Positions 16,869-26,130 of a stretch of DNA of 51,674 bases are shown one piece after another. Made by a program: the position numbers and the translations under genes. The stretch is from contig CAMWMN010000004.1 in the NCBI GenBank assembly GCA_947175385.1, forward strand, positions 1-51,674, in the 5' to 3' direction. This stretch comes from an uncultured Clostridia bacterium (GTDB lineage: Bacteria > Bacillota > Clostridia > Oscillospirales > Ruminococcaceae). How positions within the stretch are numbered: the first letter of the stretch is position 1; the number at the start of each line of letters is the position of its first letter. Below the pieces are notes generated by a model. It was not told the origin of the DNA. It searched no databases and worked only from the letters and a program-made list of their open reading frames with translations.

Positions 16869-18989
16869 TTACATTCTGATAATCCTCGCCACTCCCGTGA
16901 TAACGGCGCAAAGTAACAGTCCGCAGATGGTCGGGATTACCGCCGCGAGAACCGCCCATTTGACGCTGCCGGATTCCTTTTTTATGGTCAGCAGGGAAGT
17001 GGAGCACGGGAAATGCATAAGCGTGAAAATAATCACACACACTGCTGTTACAACCGTCCAACCGTTCGCGGTGAACAGCTCCAACATTTGCGCGGAGGCG
17101 ATTTCTGTCAGCGCACCCGTTTGTGTATACATCATCGCTATTAGCGGAATTACGATTTCGTTGGCGGGCAGTCCGAGCAGAAATGCCGTCAAAATCACAC
17201 CGTCCATACCGACTATTTGCGCAAACGGGTCGAGGAAGTCCGTGATATAATTGAGAATTGGTGCTCCGCCAATGGATACGTTCGCCAGAATCCAGATGAT
17301 TGCTCCCGCAGGAGCGGCTACCGCTGCCGCTCTGCCGAGCACGAACACGGTTCTGTCAAGCAGCGACCGTACCAGAATCGTGCCGATTTGCGGCTTGCGG
17401 AACGGCGGAAGCTCCAATGTAAAGGAGCTTGGCTCGCCTTTGAGCAGAGTTGCTGAGAGTATCCTTGACACGAGGAACGTCATCATAATCCCGAGAAGAA
17501 TCACCACCGTGAGAATTGCCGCCGAGAGCACGCTCGCCGCGAATCCGCTTGACACACCGATTCCGCTGACAATAAACAGCGAAATCAGCGTGATTATCAT
17601 TGGAAACCGCCCATTGCACGGAACGAATACATTTGTAAGCATCGCAATCAGCTTTTCCCTTGGGCTGTCAATGATTCGGCAACCTACGATTCCAGCTGCA
17701 TTGCAGCCGAAGCCCATACACATTGTAAGTGACTGTTTTCCGCAAGCCTTGCATTTGCAGAATGGCTTGTCGAGATTGTAGGCTACGCGTGGAAGATACC
17801 CGAGGTCTTCAAGCAGCGTAAACAGCGGGAAGAAAATCGCCATCGGCGGTAGCATTACCGATACCACCCACGCGAGCACACGGTACGCTCCATCAACAAG
17901 TATACCCGACAGCCACCACGGCGCGGACAGGAAGCTCATAAAGTCCGTGAGTCGGTCGCCGACCCATGACAACCCCGCGCTGAGCCATTGGCTCGGGTAA
18001 TTTGCGCCGACTATCGTGATCCAGAAAATCACCATCAGCGCAGCTATCATAATTGGGAACGCGAGGAACTTGTGCGTGAGGATTTTGTCCGCGCGGGAGG
18101 ATTTTTGCTCGTTCGAGCGTTCAATCGCCGTCCGCGCCGCCTCCTCGGCATTCTGTATCAAATTTGATACAATTTTGTCCTTAAGCGCGTCCGCAGTAAT
18201 TTCATTCGCTGCAAGAATCGCTTTTGCGCGCTCCACGCAATCGGCGATTTCGGGAATCTCGAGCGGATTTTCGCCGTAAAATTCCCCTAACCTCTCAGTC
18301 ATCGAGGAATCGCCGTCAATCAGCCGCAGCGCCGCAAATCGCGTTGAAACACGCTCTCCGAAACGCTTGCGCAGTGACGGCTCAACGATTGAGATTGCCT
18401 GTTCAATGGGTTGAATGTATTGCAGTTTTCGCGGATTTGTGCGGGAAAGACCCGCGCATAATTCGTCAAGTTTTTCGGTCAGCGTGTTCAGAGACTTCTT
18501 ATCGTGTGCGGACGTTCCCACCACGGGAACCCCCAGATCCTCCGCAAGTCGTTCGAGATTCACGGAGATTCCCCGCCGCTTTGCCTCGTCCAGAAGATTT
18601 ACGCAAATCAGTGTATTCGGGCATATTTCCATCACCTGTAATGCCAGATTCAGCGAACGTTCAAGGCAAGTCGCGTCACATACGACTACCGCCGCGTCCT
18701 GGGGGCAAAAACAGATGAAATTCCGCGCGACCTCCTCCTCTTGGGAGTGCGCCAACAGGGAATATGTGCCCGGAAGATCTACAAGCGCATAGGAAAACTC
18801 CTTGGACTCAAATTCCCCGCAAGCCGTGGAAACGGTCTTTCCGGGCCAGTTTCCCGTGTGCTGATGAAGTCCCGTCAAGGCGTTGAAAATGGTGCTCTTG
18901 CCGACATTCGGGTTGCCTGCAAGCGCGACCGTCTTGTCCGCGGATTTCACTACTGCGGCAAAATCCGTTGGGAGTTCTGTAATCTCCAT
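16869..18989 (-). CDS. feoB: Ferrous iron transporter FeoB
   Basis: Takes up Fe2+ across the cytoplasmic membrane. The 706-residue protein has the N-terminal G domain with G1 GNPNVGKST (25-33), G3 DLPGTYSL, G4 NLLD and G5 SAHD. A helical insertion-domain region follows, then the membrane part with two Gate motifs, the Cys-containing CNGRFPM segment and the FGCNAAG region. The start at 18989 is chosen because AGGAGG lies 8 bp before it. It overlaps the feoA stop by one base (TGATG), so the two are translationally coupled. No FeoC is seen. Confidence 0.95.
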   Translation of the reverse strand: MEITELPTDFAAVVKSADKTVALAGNPNVGKSTIFNALTGLHQHTGNWPGKTVSTACGEFESKEFSYALVDLPGTYSLLAHSQEEEVARNFICFCPQDAAVVVCDATCLERSLNLALQVMEICPNTLICVNLLDEAKRRGISVNLERLAEDLGVPVVGTSAHDKKSLNTLTEKLDELCAGLSRTNPRKLQYIQPIEQAISIVEPSLRKRFGERVSTRFAALRLIDGDSSMTERLGEFYGENPLEIPEIADCVERAKAILAANEITADALKDKIVSNLIQNAEEAARTAIERSNEQKSSRADKILTHKFLAFPIMIAALMVIFWITIVGANYPSQWLSAGLSWVGDRLTDFMSFLSAPWWLSGILVDGAYRVLAWVVSVMLPPMAIFFPLFTLLEDLGYLPRVAYNLDKPFCKCKACGKQSLTMCMGFGCNAAGIVGCRIIDSPREKLIAMLTNVFVPCNGRFPMIITLISLFIVSGIGVSSGFAASVLSAAILTVVILLGIMMTFLVSRILSATLLKGEPSSFTLELPPFRKPQIGTILVRSLLDRTVFVLGRAAAVAAPAGAIIWILANVSIGGAPILNYITDFLDPFAQIVGMDGVILTAFLLGLPANEIVIPLIAMMYTQTGALTEIASAQMLELFTANGWTVVTAVCVIIFTLMHFPCSTSLLTIKKESGSVKWAVLAAVIPTICGLLLCAVITGVARIIRM

Positions 18990-19228
18990 CACGAATCCCT
19001 CCTGACAAGTACATCGCGGCAGTCGGTTTCTCGAATCGCGATAACCGCGCCGCGAATCAGGTATGCCGCCGGATCGCCGAGTGGACTTCTCCCAACGCAT
19101 TCCACGTTTGTGCCTTGAATAAGCCCTATATCAAGCAGTCTGCGCCTCATTGAACCGTGTACTCGGAGCGTTTCTACCACAGCCCGCTCACCGATTCCCA
19201 TTTCGTTTAATCCGCATATATTTCCCAT
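18989..19228 (-). CDS. feoA: FeoA, ferrous iron transport accessory protein
   Basis: A 79-residue SH3-like protein that supports FeoB. It has the family segments GERAVVETL, MRRRLLDIGLIQGTNVECV and DPAAYLIRGAVIAIR. It precedes feoB with overlapping stop and start codons. A palindromic AT-rich site upstream (19255-19266) is a candidate iron-regulator operator. Confidence 0.93.
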   Translation of the reverse strand: MGNICGLNEMGIGERAVVETLRVHGSMRRRLLDIGLIQGTNVECVGRSPLGDPAAYLIRGAVIAIRETDCRDVLVRRDS

Positions 19229-19254
19229 AAGATAACCCCCAATTACGCTATTTG

Positions 19255-19267
19255 ATAATTAATTATA
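19255..19267 (-). promoter_or_regulatory. Candidate -10 with overlapping palindrome before feoAB
   Basis: A perfect 12-bp palindrome ATAATTAATTAT (19255-19266) overlaps a TATAAT -10 (minus strand 19262-19267), 27 bp before feoA. The extended sequence resembles half of a Fur-type GATAAT box. No good -35 is visible, so the promoter may need an activator, or the assignment may be wrong. Confidence 0.35.
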
Positions 19268-19282
19268 TGCGGGAAAATAAAA

Positions 19283-19321
19283 AGTGTGATTCTCCCCTGT
19301 ATCAACAGGGGGAGAACCACA
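19283..19321 (-). terminator. Terminator of the TraB/GumN unit
   Basis: An imperfect stem of about 15 bp with one bulged G (arms about 19286-19300 and 19305-19320), followed on the minus strand by CACTTTTTATTTT. Confidence 0.75.
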
Positions 19322-19328
19322 AGTCATA

Positions 19329-20231
19329 TTACATTTTTGTCACTGTATAACCCTCGTCCTCAAGAAAATCTATTATATCGGGAGTCGCGTAGTAGTGCAT
19401 TGCTCCGACCGCGATAAACGCTTTTTTGCCGCCCCGGAGCGTTTCCAGAGCGTAATCCGCCATTTTTCGCTGTCGGGATTCGTACATCGAGAAATAGTAC
19501 TTTGCGTATTGTTCGGACAGCTCTTCGGGAACGCCCTCATCGGAGAGCATTTGTTCTATCGCCTCCGAATCCGCCGTGCTCCACACGCGGTACAGTTCTT
19601 TCATCTGCTCCTTTTGAAGTTCGTAATCCGTTTCCACAGCGGATTTCAGCAGATAACACTGAAGTTCGCGCGGCTCGGACGCGTTCATACGGTACTGTTC
19701 AGCGGCACTTTCTATTTCGTGGATCACGATCCCGTTCTTTTTTGCGTAGGCGAGAAGCACGCGGTCCGTGCCGTATTCCGAGGAATAACCGCAATCGGCG
19801 GCGAGTTTGTTCGCCAGTGTGGAACTCCACACTGCGGGAATATACCAATTCAGATTCACGCTGTAAATCCGTTTTTTCACGAAGAAATCCTTGATTTCCG
19901 CGTAATCATCACCGAGGAAATCCTCCGCGCTGTCGCATCGGAGCAGTTCCATAGCGGAGAGAAGCTCCTCAGTGTTGGATTCCAGAGCTTGAATGTCTAG
20001 TTCTACGGCAAGTGTTTCGCATTCGTCCAACGCTGTGAACACCTCATCGGGATAAACCGTGTCCGGTAGTCCCACATGCATGGTTCCCAACAGATACACC
20101 ACGCCGCCCGTTTCCGAATCCGTAACCGTGAAAAACGGCGGAGAAACGCGGTTTTCGGATTTTCCGCACCCAACCGACAGCGTGATAATCAGTACAACAA
20201 GTATTGGTAAAAGTCGTTTTATTACTTTCAT
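19329..20231 (-). CDS. TraB/GumN-family lipoprotein
   Basis: A 300-residue protein with a lipoprotein signal (hydrophobic residues 7-20, lipobox LSVGC, Cys22), so it is anchored outside the cytoplasmic membrane. The mature part is a TraB/PrgY/GumN domain: VYLLGTMHVG with the conserved His near the N-terminus, LAVELD, and a C-terminal FIAVGAMHY with the second conserved GxxH. The Tiki-like fold suggests a metal-dependent peptidase, but activity is unproven for bacterial members. The ATG overlaps the stop of the upstream phosphatase gene, so they form an operon. Confidence 0.88.
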   Translation of the reverse strand: MKVIKRLLPILVVLIITLSVGCGKSENRVSPPFFTVTDSETGGVVYLLGTMHVGLPDTVYPDEVFTALDECETLAVELDIQALESNTEELLSAMELLRCDSAEDFLGDDYAEIKDFFVKKRIYSVNLNWYIPAVWSSTLANKLAADCGYSSEYGTDRVLLAYAKKNGIVIHEIESAAEQYRMNASEPRELQCYLLKSAVETDYELQKEQMKELYRVWSTADSEAIEQMLSDEGVPEELSEQYAKYYFSMYESRQRKMADYALETLRGGKKAFIAVGAMHYYATPDIIDFLEDEGYTVTKM

Positions 20232-20839
20232 TATGCCAATCTCCCCGAAATTTCAAATGTCGGACCTTTTTGCCACAAAAACGGCGTAAGGATTATCTCA
20301 AATCCGCTTCCCGGCGCACAGAGCCAGTCTGCGGGTCTGCCCTTGGGAAGTCCGTAGCCGCACAGCAAATTTGTAATCACCCCCGCGTGCGTGACACAGG
20401 CGGCGCGGGTAATGTCATTGTTCATCATATCACTGAAAACGGAATCCAGCCCATCGATACAGCGCAGCATAAAATCCCCGTATTTTTCGCCGTTCGGCGG
20501 CGCGGACTCCACTCCGCCCTTGATCCACTCGGTATATTCGGGCAAGTTTTGAAGCTGTTCGGTGGTTTTTCCCTCAAAATCCCCGAAATCCATTTCGCGC
20601 AGCTCGTCAATAATCATCAGCCTCTGTTCGGGATAGATAATCTTGGCGGTTTCCAGACAGCGCAGTAGGGGACTTGAATACAGCTTTCCGACTTCGGGGT
20701 AAATTCCCGTGGAGCAAAGTTCCTCGATTCTGCGTTTTCCGTCCGCGCAAAGCGGCAAATCGGTCTGCCCGATATATTTTCCGTCAAGATTTCCTTGCGT
20801 AATTCCGTGGCGGATAAGGTACAGGTAGTAGTTTTTCAT
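20231..20839 (-). CDS. Histidine phosphatase family protein (phosphoglycerate-mutase-like)
   Basis: A 202-residue branch-1 histidine phosphatase. The catalytic motif LIRHGITQGN (His11) is present, followed by QTDLPLCADGKRR, YSSPLLRCLETA (Arg/Glu pair), MDFGDFEGKT and the second catalytic His in VTHAGVI. Family members range from alpha-ribazole phosphatase (CobC) to broad-specificity phosphatases. No cobamide genes are near, so I leave the substrate open. The GGAGG site precedes the ATG, and the stop overlaps the TraB/GumN start. Confidence 0.88.
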   Translation of the reverse strand: MKNYYLYLIRHGITQGNLDGKYIGQTDLPLCADGKRRIEELCSTGIYPEVGKLYSSPLLRCLETAKIIYPEQRLMIIDELREMDFGDFEGKTTEQLQNLPEYTEWIKGGVESAPPNGEKYGDFMLRCIDGLDSVFSDMMNNDITRAACVTHAGVITNLLCGYGLPKGRPADWLCAPGSGFEIILTPFLWQKGPTFEISGRLA

Positions 20840-20913
20840 ATAAATTCCTCCAACATACTGTGGTATTATTAATTATGCCGAAAAGGCGGTCGAATTTTTG
20901 GTTATTATGCCGC

Positions 20914-20942
20914 TTTACAAATCGGAATAAATAAGGTATAAT
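20914..20942 (+). promoter_or_regulatory. Promoter of the XRE regulator gene
   Basis: TTTACA (20914-20919), 17 bp, TATAAT (20937-20942). The start codon is about 48 bp downstream. Confidence 0.7.
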
Positions 20943-20990
20943 ATACAATATGATTTTTCATTTATAAATAAACAATTTGGGAGAAATGGT

Positions 20991-21659
20991 ATGAACAAGG
21001 ATTTTCCGAGAGTAATTAAGCTGCTGCGAAAGGAGCGCGGCTTGCGTCAGAAAGAGGCTGCGGAGCAGATGGGGGTTGCGCAGGCTTTGTTGTCGCATTA
21101 TGAGAATGGAAAGCGCGAATGCGGATTGGATTTTCTCGTGAAAGCTGCGGATTTCTACAATGTTTCGGTGGATTATCTGCTCGGACGCACCAATTCACGC
21201 ACGGGCACGGTGGTTTCCGAGGAGGAACTGCCCGAAAGCACTGTTTCTGAGAAGTTTGAGGGAAATCCCGCCGGAATGGGAATCATGCTCCGCAAGAAGT
21301 TGGTTACCAATTCTCTGGAAATTATATATTCACTGTTGATGAAAACGCGGAACAATAGGCTCGCTAAGGCGGTTACATCGTATCTTCAAACCGCTGTCTA
21401 CCGCGCGTATCGAATGGTGTATTCGGCAGGCGGCGAGAATGACGAGAACTGCTTTGCGGTGTCGGTTGAGGACGTTGCTGGAGCAAGTGCGGCGAAGATG
21501 TCCATTGACGATATTCACGCGAAATCCGCCGCTAAGGACGGAACCGCAGACGAGCGTATCACGGACAAGCGTATCGAGATGGAGTTCCCCAAACAAAGCG
21601 CGGCGCTGTTCAACGTGATTTCAAGCGCGGAGAAAGATATTCGCAAATACGATGATTGA
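20991..21659 (+). CDS. XRE-family transcriptional regulator
   Basis: A 222-residue DNA-binding protein with an N-terminal helix-turn-helix of the Cro/CI type (residues 5-60; RVIKLLRKERGLRQKEAAEQMGVAQALLSHYENGKRE in two segments). The family ending FYNVSVDYLLGRT follows. The remaining 150 residues are helical and unrecognised, with no peptidase or ligand motif. A GGGAGAAA site precedes the ATG. It is an isolated gene with its own promoter, so its targets are not evident from the neighbourhood. Confidence 0.85.
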   Translation: MNKDFPRVIKLLRKERGLRQKEAAEQMGVAQALLSHYENGKRECGLDFLVKAADFYNVSVDYLLGRTNSRTGTVVSEEELPESTVSEKFEGNPAGMGIMLRKKLVTNSLEIIYSLLMKTRNNRLAKAVTSYLQTAVYRAYRMVYSAGGENDENCFAVSVEDVAGASAAKMSIDDIHAKSAAKDGTADERITDKRIEMEFPKQSAALFNVISSAEKDIRKYDD

Positions 21660-21667
21660 ATACTCAC

Positions 21668-21695
21668 AGCCGATAAGTGTCACAGCTTATCGGCT
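21668..21695. terminator. Shared terminator of the XRE gene and era
   Basis: A 10-bp perfect stem (21668-21677 and 21686-21695) between the convergent genes. The era stop codon (21680-21682) lies in its loop. Confidence 0.7.
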
Positions 21696-22594
21696 ATATT
21701 GTACTCATTGATGATGTTCTCGCGGTTTCGCCAGTCCTCTTTAACCTTTACAAAGATTTGCAGATTCACCTTGCAGTCGAGCAGCTCCTCAATATCCTTA
21801 CGCGCAAGACTTCCGATTTGTTTCAGGCGTTCGCCACCCTTGCCGATTATCATACCCTTGTGAGAGCTTTTCTCGCAGATTATCACCGCGCCGAGGTCGA
21901 TGATTTCCTCGCCCTTGGGATTTGTACGGGATTTGAAGCTCTCGATCTCCACAGCCGTGCCGTGTGGGATTTCCTGCTGCATTGTCCACAGAATCTTCTC
22001 GCGGATTATCTCGCCGCACATAAATCGCTCGGTGCGGTCGGTAGCGATGTCATCGGGGAAAAAGTGCTCGCCCTCGACTGCATATTTTTCCAGAATCGGC
22101 AGGATTCTGTCGGTATTTACACGGTTTTTCACGCTTATCGGGATAATCTCCGCAAAGTCGTAAAGCTCACTGTATTGAGCGATAATCGGCAGCAACGCCT
22201 CCTTATCGCGGATCAAGTCCACCTTGTTCAGCAACAGGACAACCTCCGTGCCGTTCTGCGCGAAAGAGCGTATCAGCTCCTGTTCCACAGGGGAGATTTT
22301 TTTTGTTGCATCCGCCATCAGGATCGCGCAGTCCACATCGTCCACTGATGTGCGTATGGACTTCACCATATGTTCGCCGAGCTTTGTTCTCGCGCGGAGC
22401 ATTCCGGGCGTGTCAATAAACACAAACTGCGTATAACCGCGCGTAAGAACGCCGTTGATGCGGTTTCGTGTGGTCTGAGGCTTGTCGCTGACGATGGAGA
22501 TTTTCTCGCCCACCAGCAGGTTTGTAAGAGAGGACTTTCCCGCGTTGGGACGTCCCGTAATCGCTATAAATGCATTTTTCTGTAATTCACTCAT
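21680..22594 (-). CDS. era: GTPase Era
   Basis: An essential GTPase in 30S ribosome maturation that binds the 3' end of 16S rRNA. The 304-residue protein has G1 GRPNAGKSS, G2 TTR, G3 DTPGM, G4 NKVD and the C-terminal KH domain with the motif GMIIGKGGERLKQIG. The length is normal. The start at 22594 is preferred over the in-frame ATG at 22609 because AAGG lies before it and the family begins at this point. It is the last gene of the minus-strand operon. Confidence 0.96.
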   Translation of the reverse strand: MSELQKNAFIAITGRPNAGKSSLTNLLVGEKISIVSDKPQTTRNRINGVLTRGYTQFVFIDTPGMLRARTKLGEHMVKSIRTSVDDVDCAILMADATKKISPVEQELIRSFAQNGTEVVLLLNKVDLIRDKEALLPIIAQYSELYDFAEIIPISVKNRVNTDRILPILEKYAVEGEHFFPDDIATDRTERFMCGEIIREKILWTMQQEIPHGTAVEIESFKSRTNPKGEEIIDLGAVIICEKSSHKGMIIGKGGERLKQIGSLARKDIEELLDCKVNLQIFVKVKEDWRNRENIINEYNIADKL

Positions 22595-22605
22595 ATTTTC
22601 GCCTT

Positions 22606-23346
22606 TCATAAAATCGGAGCATTTCCGTAAATCAATATCCTGAATATCCCTATAATGACAAGATGCGCGGGATAGTAAATGTAGAACAGCCATTTCGTCC
22701 ATTTTGCCTTTCCGCGTTCGCCGTTATATGTTTTTATGAGCGGATAGACCAAAATCACACCAAGCTGTATCAAGCCCTGAACCTTGTTCATACAGAAGAA
22801 TATCACCGCCGCGTAAACGGCGACCCATATCATCATATCGCGTGTTTGCTTTTCGGGATTTCCGCGCCTTTCGTACATTGCAAGAATAGCCATTACCGCA
22901 ATGCAGCTCCAGTCCGATGGAAATGTCACAACATCAATCAAAATAAGGAGAGCGTATTTTTGCCACTTTTTGAGAGAGTTTTCGCCTTTCATCACCCAAA
23001 GCGCGCAAAGTCCTCCGCAAAGCGGAAGAATAACGCTTGTCTGATTAAGAACTTCGCCTTTGGAAAACGGAATAAAGTTTATCCCAAAAGCAAAACAATA
23101 CGCGAAGTGCGAAATAACCGCGAAAATCAACATTCGGAATATGTACTTTTTCAGGTTGCGAGTGTATTGGAATCCCTCGCAGATGAAAAACCACATTATC
23201 GGCGCGGTTATTCTGCCAATCAAGTGAAGTACGATTGCCGCAGGCTCGGCGGGGAATTGCGGAAACATCAGATCCGCGATATGGTCAACGGTCATTGCGG
23301 CAATTGCAATGAATTTCAGATGATTAGAGTTAAGTCCCTTGGTCAT
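22606..23346 (-). CDS. TraX-family membrane protein
   Basis: A 246-residue integral membrane protein with about 7-8 hydrophobic segments. The N-terminus LKFIAIAAMTVDHI followed by IGRITAPIMWFFICEGFQYTRN is typical of the TraX family; F-plasmid TraX acetylates pilin. In Firmicute chromosomes TraX-like proteins probably acylate or modify other envelope components. The start overlaps the trmD end by 17 bases and era follows 11 bp later, so it sits within a housekeeping operon. Confidence 0.82.
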   Translation of the reverse strand: MTKGLNSNHLKFIAIAAMTVDHIADLMFPQFPAEPAAIVLHLIGRITAPIMWFFICEGFQYTRNLKKYIFRMLIFAVISHFAYCFAFGINFIPFSKGEVLNQTSVILPLCGGLCALWVMKGENSLKKWQKYALLILIDVVTFPSDWSCIAVMAILAMYERRGNPEKQTRDMMIWVAVYAAVIFFCMNKVQGLIQLGVILVYPLIKTYNGERGKAKWTKWLFYIYYPAHLVIIGIFRILIYGNAPIL

Positions 23347-24112
23347 TCTTTTCCTCTTTTTTCCTACGTCTTTGCAGCTTTTTGCGGCGTTTTTCCTCTT
23401 CCAGAACTATTTCCTCTATGTGATCGAGAAGATACTGCTCATACATATCGCGCCGCTTGATCCGTGTAACCTCAAGGGCGGCTTTCTTCTGCCACTCGGC
23501 GATTTTTTTGTGGTCGCCCGTGAGCAGCACGGGAGGCACTGCACGCCCGCGCCATATCTCCGGGCGCGAATATTGTGGATATTCCAGCAGTCCTGCGTAG
23601 TGGCTCTCAATGGCGTAAGCGTCCTCGTTCGGGAGAACTCCCTCCTGTAACCGCGCTACTGCGTCTGCGATAATCAGCGCGGGCAGCTCTCCGCCCGTCA
23701 ACACATAATCCCCGACCGAGATTTCCTCAACGTTTAGTTCCTCAAGAACGCGGTTATCCACGCCCTCATAATGCCCGCACAGCAGGATTAAACCTTTTTC
23801 CGCGGCAAGCTCGCGCACCTTGCCTTGCGTGAGCGTTTCCCCCTGCGGCGACAGGTAAATCACGCGCGGAGCAACGCTATAAAACGCTTTGATCGCCGTT
23901 ACACAGTCATAAATCGGCTGTGCCTGCATAACCATTCCCGTGCCGCCGCCGTAGGGCTTGTCGTCCACGTTGTTGTGCTTGTCCAGCGTGTAATCGCGGA
24001 TATTGTGCGTGTAAATTTCGATACAGCCGTTCTTGATTCCGCGCCCCAGAACGCTGGTATGCAGAACCGTTTCGCACATTTCGGGGAACAGCGTTGCTAT
24101 GTCGATTCTCAT
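23330..24112 (-). CDS. trmD: tRNA (guanine-37-N1)-methyltransferase TrmD
   Basis: Methylates G37 of tRNAs that read CNN codons, using S-adenosylmethionine and preventing +1 frameshifting. The 260-residue SPOUT protein begins MRIDIATLFPEM. It has the knot motifs LSPQG, LLCGHYEGVDNR and GDYVLTGGELP, plus ESHYAGLLEYPQYSRP. The C-terminus has an extra basic tail of about 25 residues. The start overlaps the rimM stop by 4 bases. Confidence 0.97.
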   Translation of the reverse strand: MRIDIATLFPEMCETVLHTSVLGRGIKNGCIEIYTHNIRDYTLDKHNNVDDKPYGGGTGMVMQAQPIYDCVTAIKAFYSVAPRVIYLSPQGETLTQGKVRELAAEKGLILLCGHYEGVDNRVLEELNVEEISVGDYVLTGGELPALIIADAVARLQEGVLPNEDAYAIESHYAGLLEYPQYSRPEIWRGRAVPPVLLTGDHKKIAEWQKKAALEVTRIKRRDMYEQYLLDHIEEIVLEEEKRRKKLQRRRKKEEKNDQGT

Positions 24113-24630
24113 TTTACCTCTTCCCAGTCCTCAAACAACCCCGGCAGAGGGCGAATTACTATCTCGCCTTTTTCGATGTCGATGGACTTCACAACCTCGT
24201 CAATGTACGGAAACATCAGCTCCGCGCCGTTCTCTTGTTTGATTGAGTACACATCGGACGCGCCGTTCTGGTACACATCTGTGATTTTCCCGTAGATTTT
24301 GCCCGAATCCACATCTTTGACAACAAGCCCGATTATGTCCTGAATGAAATAAGAACCCTCGGGAAGTTCCGCGTCATCGCGGTCGAGATAGAGCATTTTC
24401 CCGATGTATTTCTGCGCGTCCTCAATGGAATCGACACCATCGATTTTGAGGATCACCACGTTTTTGTGAGGGAAAGCGCGCGTGATGTGAACTTCCGTTT
24501 CGCCTTTGTTCAGATACAGCACGTCAAACTCGCACAGAACCTCGGGGGAGTCGCAGTAGTACTGACAGCGCACCTCGCCGCGGATTCCCTGAGTGGCAAC
24601 GATTTTCGCGATTTCCAAATACTTCTTCAT
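24109..24630 (-). CDS. rimM: 16S rRNA processing protein RimM
   Basis: A 30S assembly factor that binds S19 during 3'-domain maturation. The 173-residue protein has the N-terminal RimM domain (KIVATQGIRGEVRC, residues 8-21) and the C-terminal PRC barrel (YFIQDIIGLVVKDVDSGKIYGKI ... FPYIDEVVKSIDIEKGEIVI, in two segments). The ATG at 24630 has AAAGGA 11 bp before it; upstream extension lies inside the flippase gene. The usual neighbours rpsP and rplS are absent. Confidence 0.94.
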   Translation of the reverse strand: MKKYLEIAKIVATQGIRGEVRCQYYCDSPEVLCEFDVLYLNKGETEVHITRAFPHKNVVILKIDGVDSIEDAQKYIGKMLYLDRDDAELPEGSYFIQDIIGLVVKDVDSGKIYGKITDVYQNGASDVYSIKQENGAELMFPYIDEVVKSIDIEKGEIVIRPLPGLFEDWEEVK

Positions 24631-26048
24631 CTTTGGGGTGTTCCTTTCTTTTTCTTGTTGAGAACCAATCTTACCGCCTGAACACAGGATTGGAAATTCA
24701 ATGCGGAGATAATCAGGAAAATCACCGAGTTTATGATATTCTGCGTAATTCCGTATGGAATGAACATTACCGAGCAGCTCATTCCGACCAGAAGAATCAG
24801 ATTCACGATGATTTTCGCCCAATATACCTTCATATACAAGAACTTTTTCGTGTCAATAATGCGGTAAATAAACACGATTATGTAGCTCGCAAGCGTTGCC
24901 AGCGCCGCGCCGGCAATGCCTATCAAATGTATCAGAATGAGGTTCAGAACGATATTTGTTACCGCGCCGATTACCGAGGAGATCATTGAGTGAGTGGTTT
25001 TTCTGGCAGCCTCGTAGATGGACGAGAGGAAATTGTCCATTGCCTGGAAGATTGTCGCCCCCAACAGAATCGGAACATAGAAGAACGCGGGTTGAAACGC
25101 CTCGGATCCGAAAAACGGCATTATTATCGGGCGGAGAATCAGCATAATTCCGCCGCACCCAAGGAACATCACCGTTTGAATCATACTGAATGTCGTGGAG
25201 TAGAAGTTCGAGGTAGCGCGGGAATTTCGCTCGGTAATCGCGGACATTCGCCATGCCTGTGAGAAAATCCCGACAACGATAGTCACCAGATTCGGGAATT
25301 TATACGCAAACGAATACAGACCGTTTGCGTCATCGCTGATGAATCCCGCTACCATAAACAGATCCGAGCAATTGATTATCCACCACATAATCGCCGTGGG
25401 CATAAGCGGAATGCTGTATTTCAGCATCGCTTTGTACAGAGCCTTGCTGTTGTGGAGAGGGTGATACTGACGATGCAGGCGGCTTGCGGCGTTCAGAAAC
25501 ACGATTGACGTAATATCGCCCAATACCACGGATATGACATATCCCGTGACGCCCCATTTCAGCACGCCAAGCGTCAATAGGCTGTAAATTATCGTGGAAA
25601 CCGTGGTGACTATGCCGTCCACTGCATAGAGTGTCACGGAATAGCGCGAACGGACGTATATCGCGCTGACCTCTTTTATGCTTCCGGTGAATATGTACAG
25701 CAGAATCAGCCACTGATAGCCCTTCAGCATGGGAATCAGTCCCACCACCGGCACAAACGGAATAAACACCACGCACCCGACAATACAAATATTTATGCCG
25801 ATTGAAAACACCATTTTTCCGTTATTGCTTTTTTCGAGGGCAAACCGAAGTACGCCGTCCGAGATGGACAGCGTTACCACTGAAATCAACAGCGATGCGG
25901 CGCTTATAATGTTGTTCATAACGCCATAGCCGTCCGTGCCGAGCGTGTTCGTGTAGAATTTCAGCATTACATACACGAGCATCTTCGAGCTGAACTGCCC
26001 TATCGCCAAGACAATTGTATTACTTGCCAGTTTCTGGTACTTATTCAT
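24627..26048 (-). CDS. Polysaccharide flippase (MATE/MOP superfamily)
   Basis: A 473-residue integral membrane protein with about 12-14 transmembrane segments. It is of the oligosaccharide flippase type (Wzx/RfbX), starting with the familiar NTIVLAIGQFSSKMLVYVML and GYGVMNNI segments. It would move lipid-linked sugar units across the cytoplasmic membrane, for capsule, teichoic acid or exopolysaccharide. No glycosyltransferases lie nearby, so it is an orphan within a translation operon. The ATG at 26048 lacks a clear ribosome site; a TTG two codons upstream is possible. The gene overlaps rimM by 4 bases. Confidence 0.85.
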   Translation of the reverse strand: MNKYQKLASNTIVLAIGQFSSKMLVYVMLKFYTNTLGTDGYGVMNNIISAASLLISVVTLSISDGVLRFALEKSNNGKMVFSIGINICIVGCVVFIPFVPVVGLIPMLKGYQWLILLYIFTGSIKEVSAIYVRSRYSVTLYAVDGIVTTVSTIIYSLLTLGVLKWGVTGYVISVVLGDITSIVFLNAASRLHRQYHPLHNSKALYKAMLKYSIPLMPTAIMWWIINCSDLFMVAGFISDDANGLYSFAYKFPNLVTIVVGIFSQAWRMSAITERNSRATSNFYSTTFSMIQTVMFLGCGGIMLILRPIIMPFFGSEAFQPAFFYVPILLGATIFQAMDNFLSSIYEAARKTTHSMISSVIGAVTNIVLNLILIHLIGIAGAALATLASYIIVFIYRIIDTKKFLYMKVYWAKIIVNLILLVGMSCSVMFIPYGITQNIINSVIFLIISALNFQSCVQAVRLVLNKKKKGTPQR

Positions 26049-26130
26049 CGGCAATTAATCTCTCAATCTCTTAAAAAATCAGTTCCCATTATTACCTAAT
26101 TTCTGGTCGAACCTTTTCGCTGTACGGTTA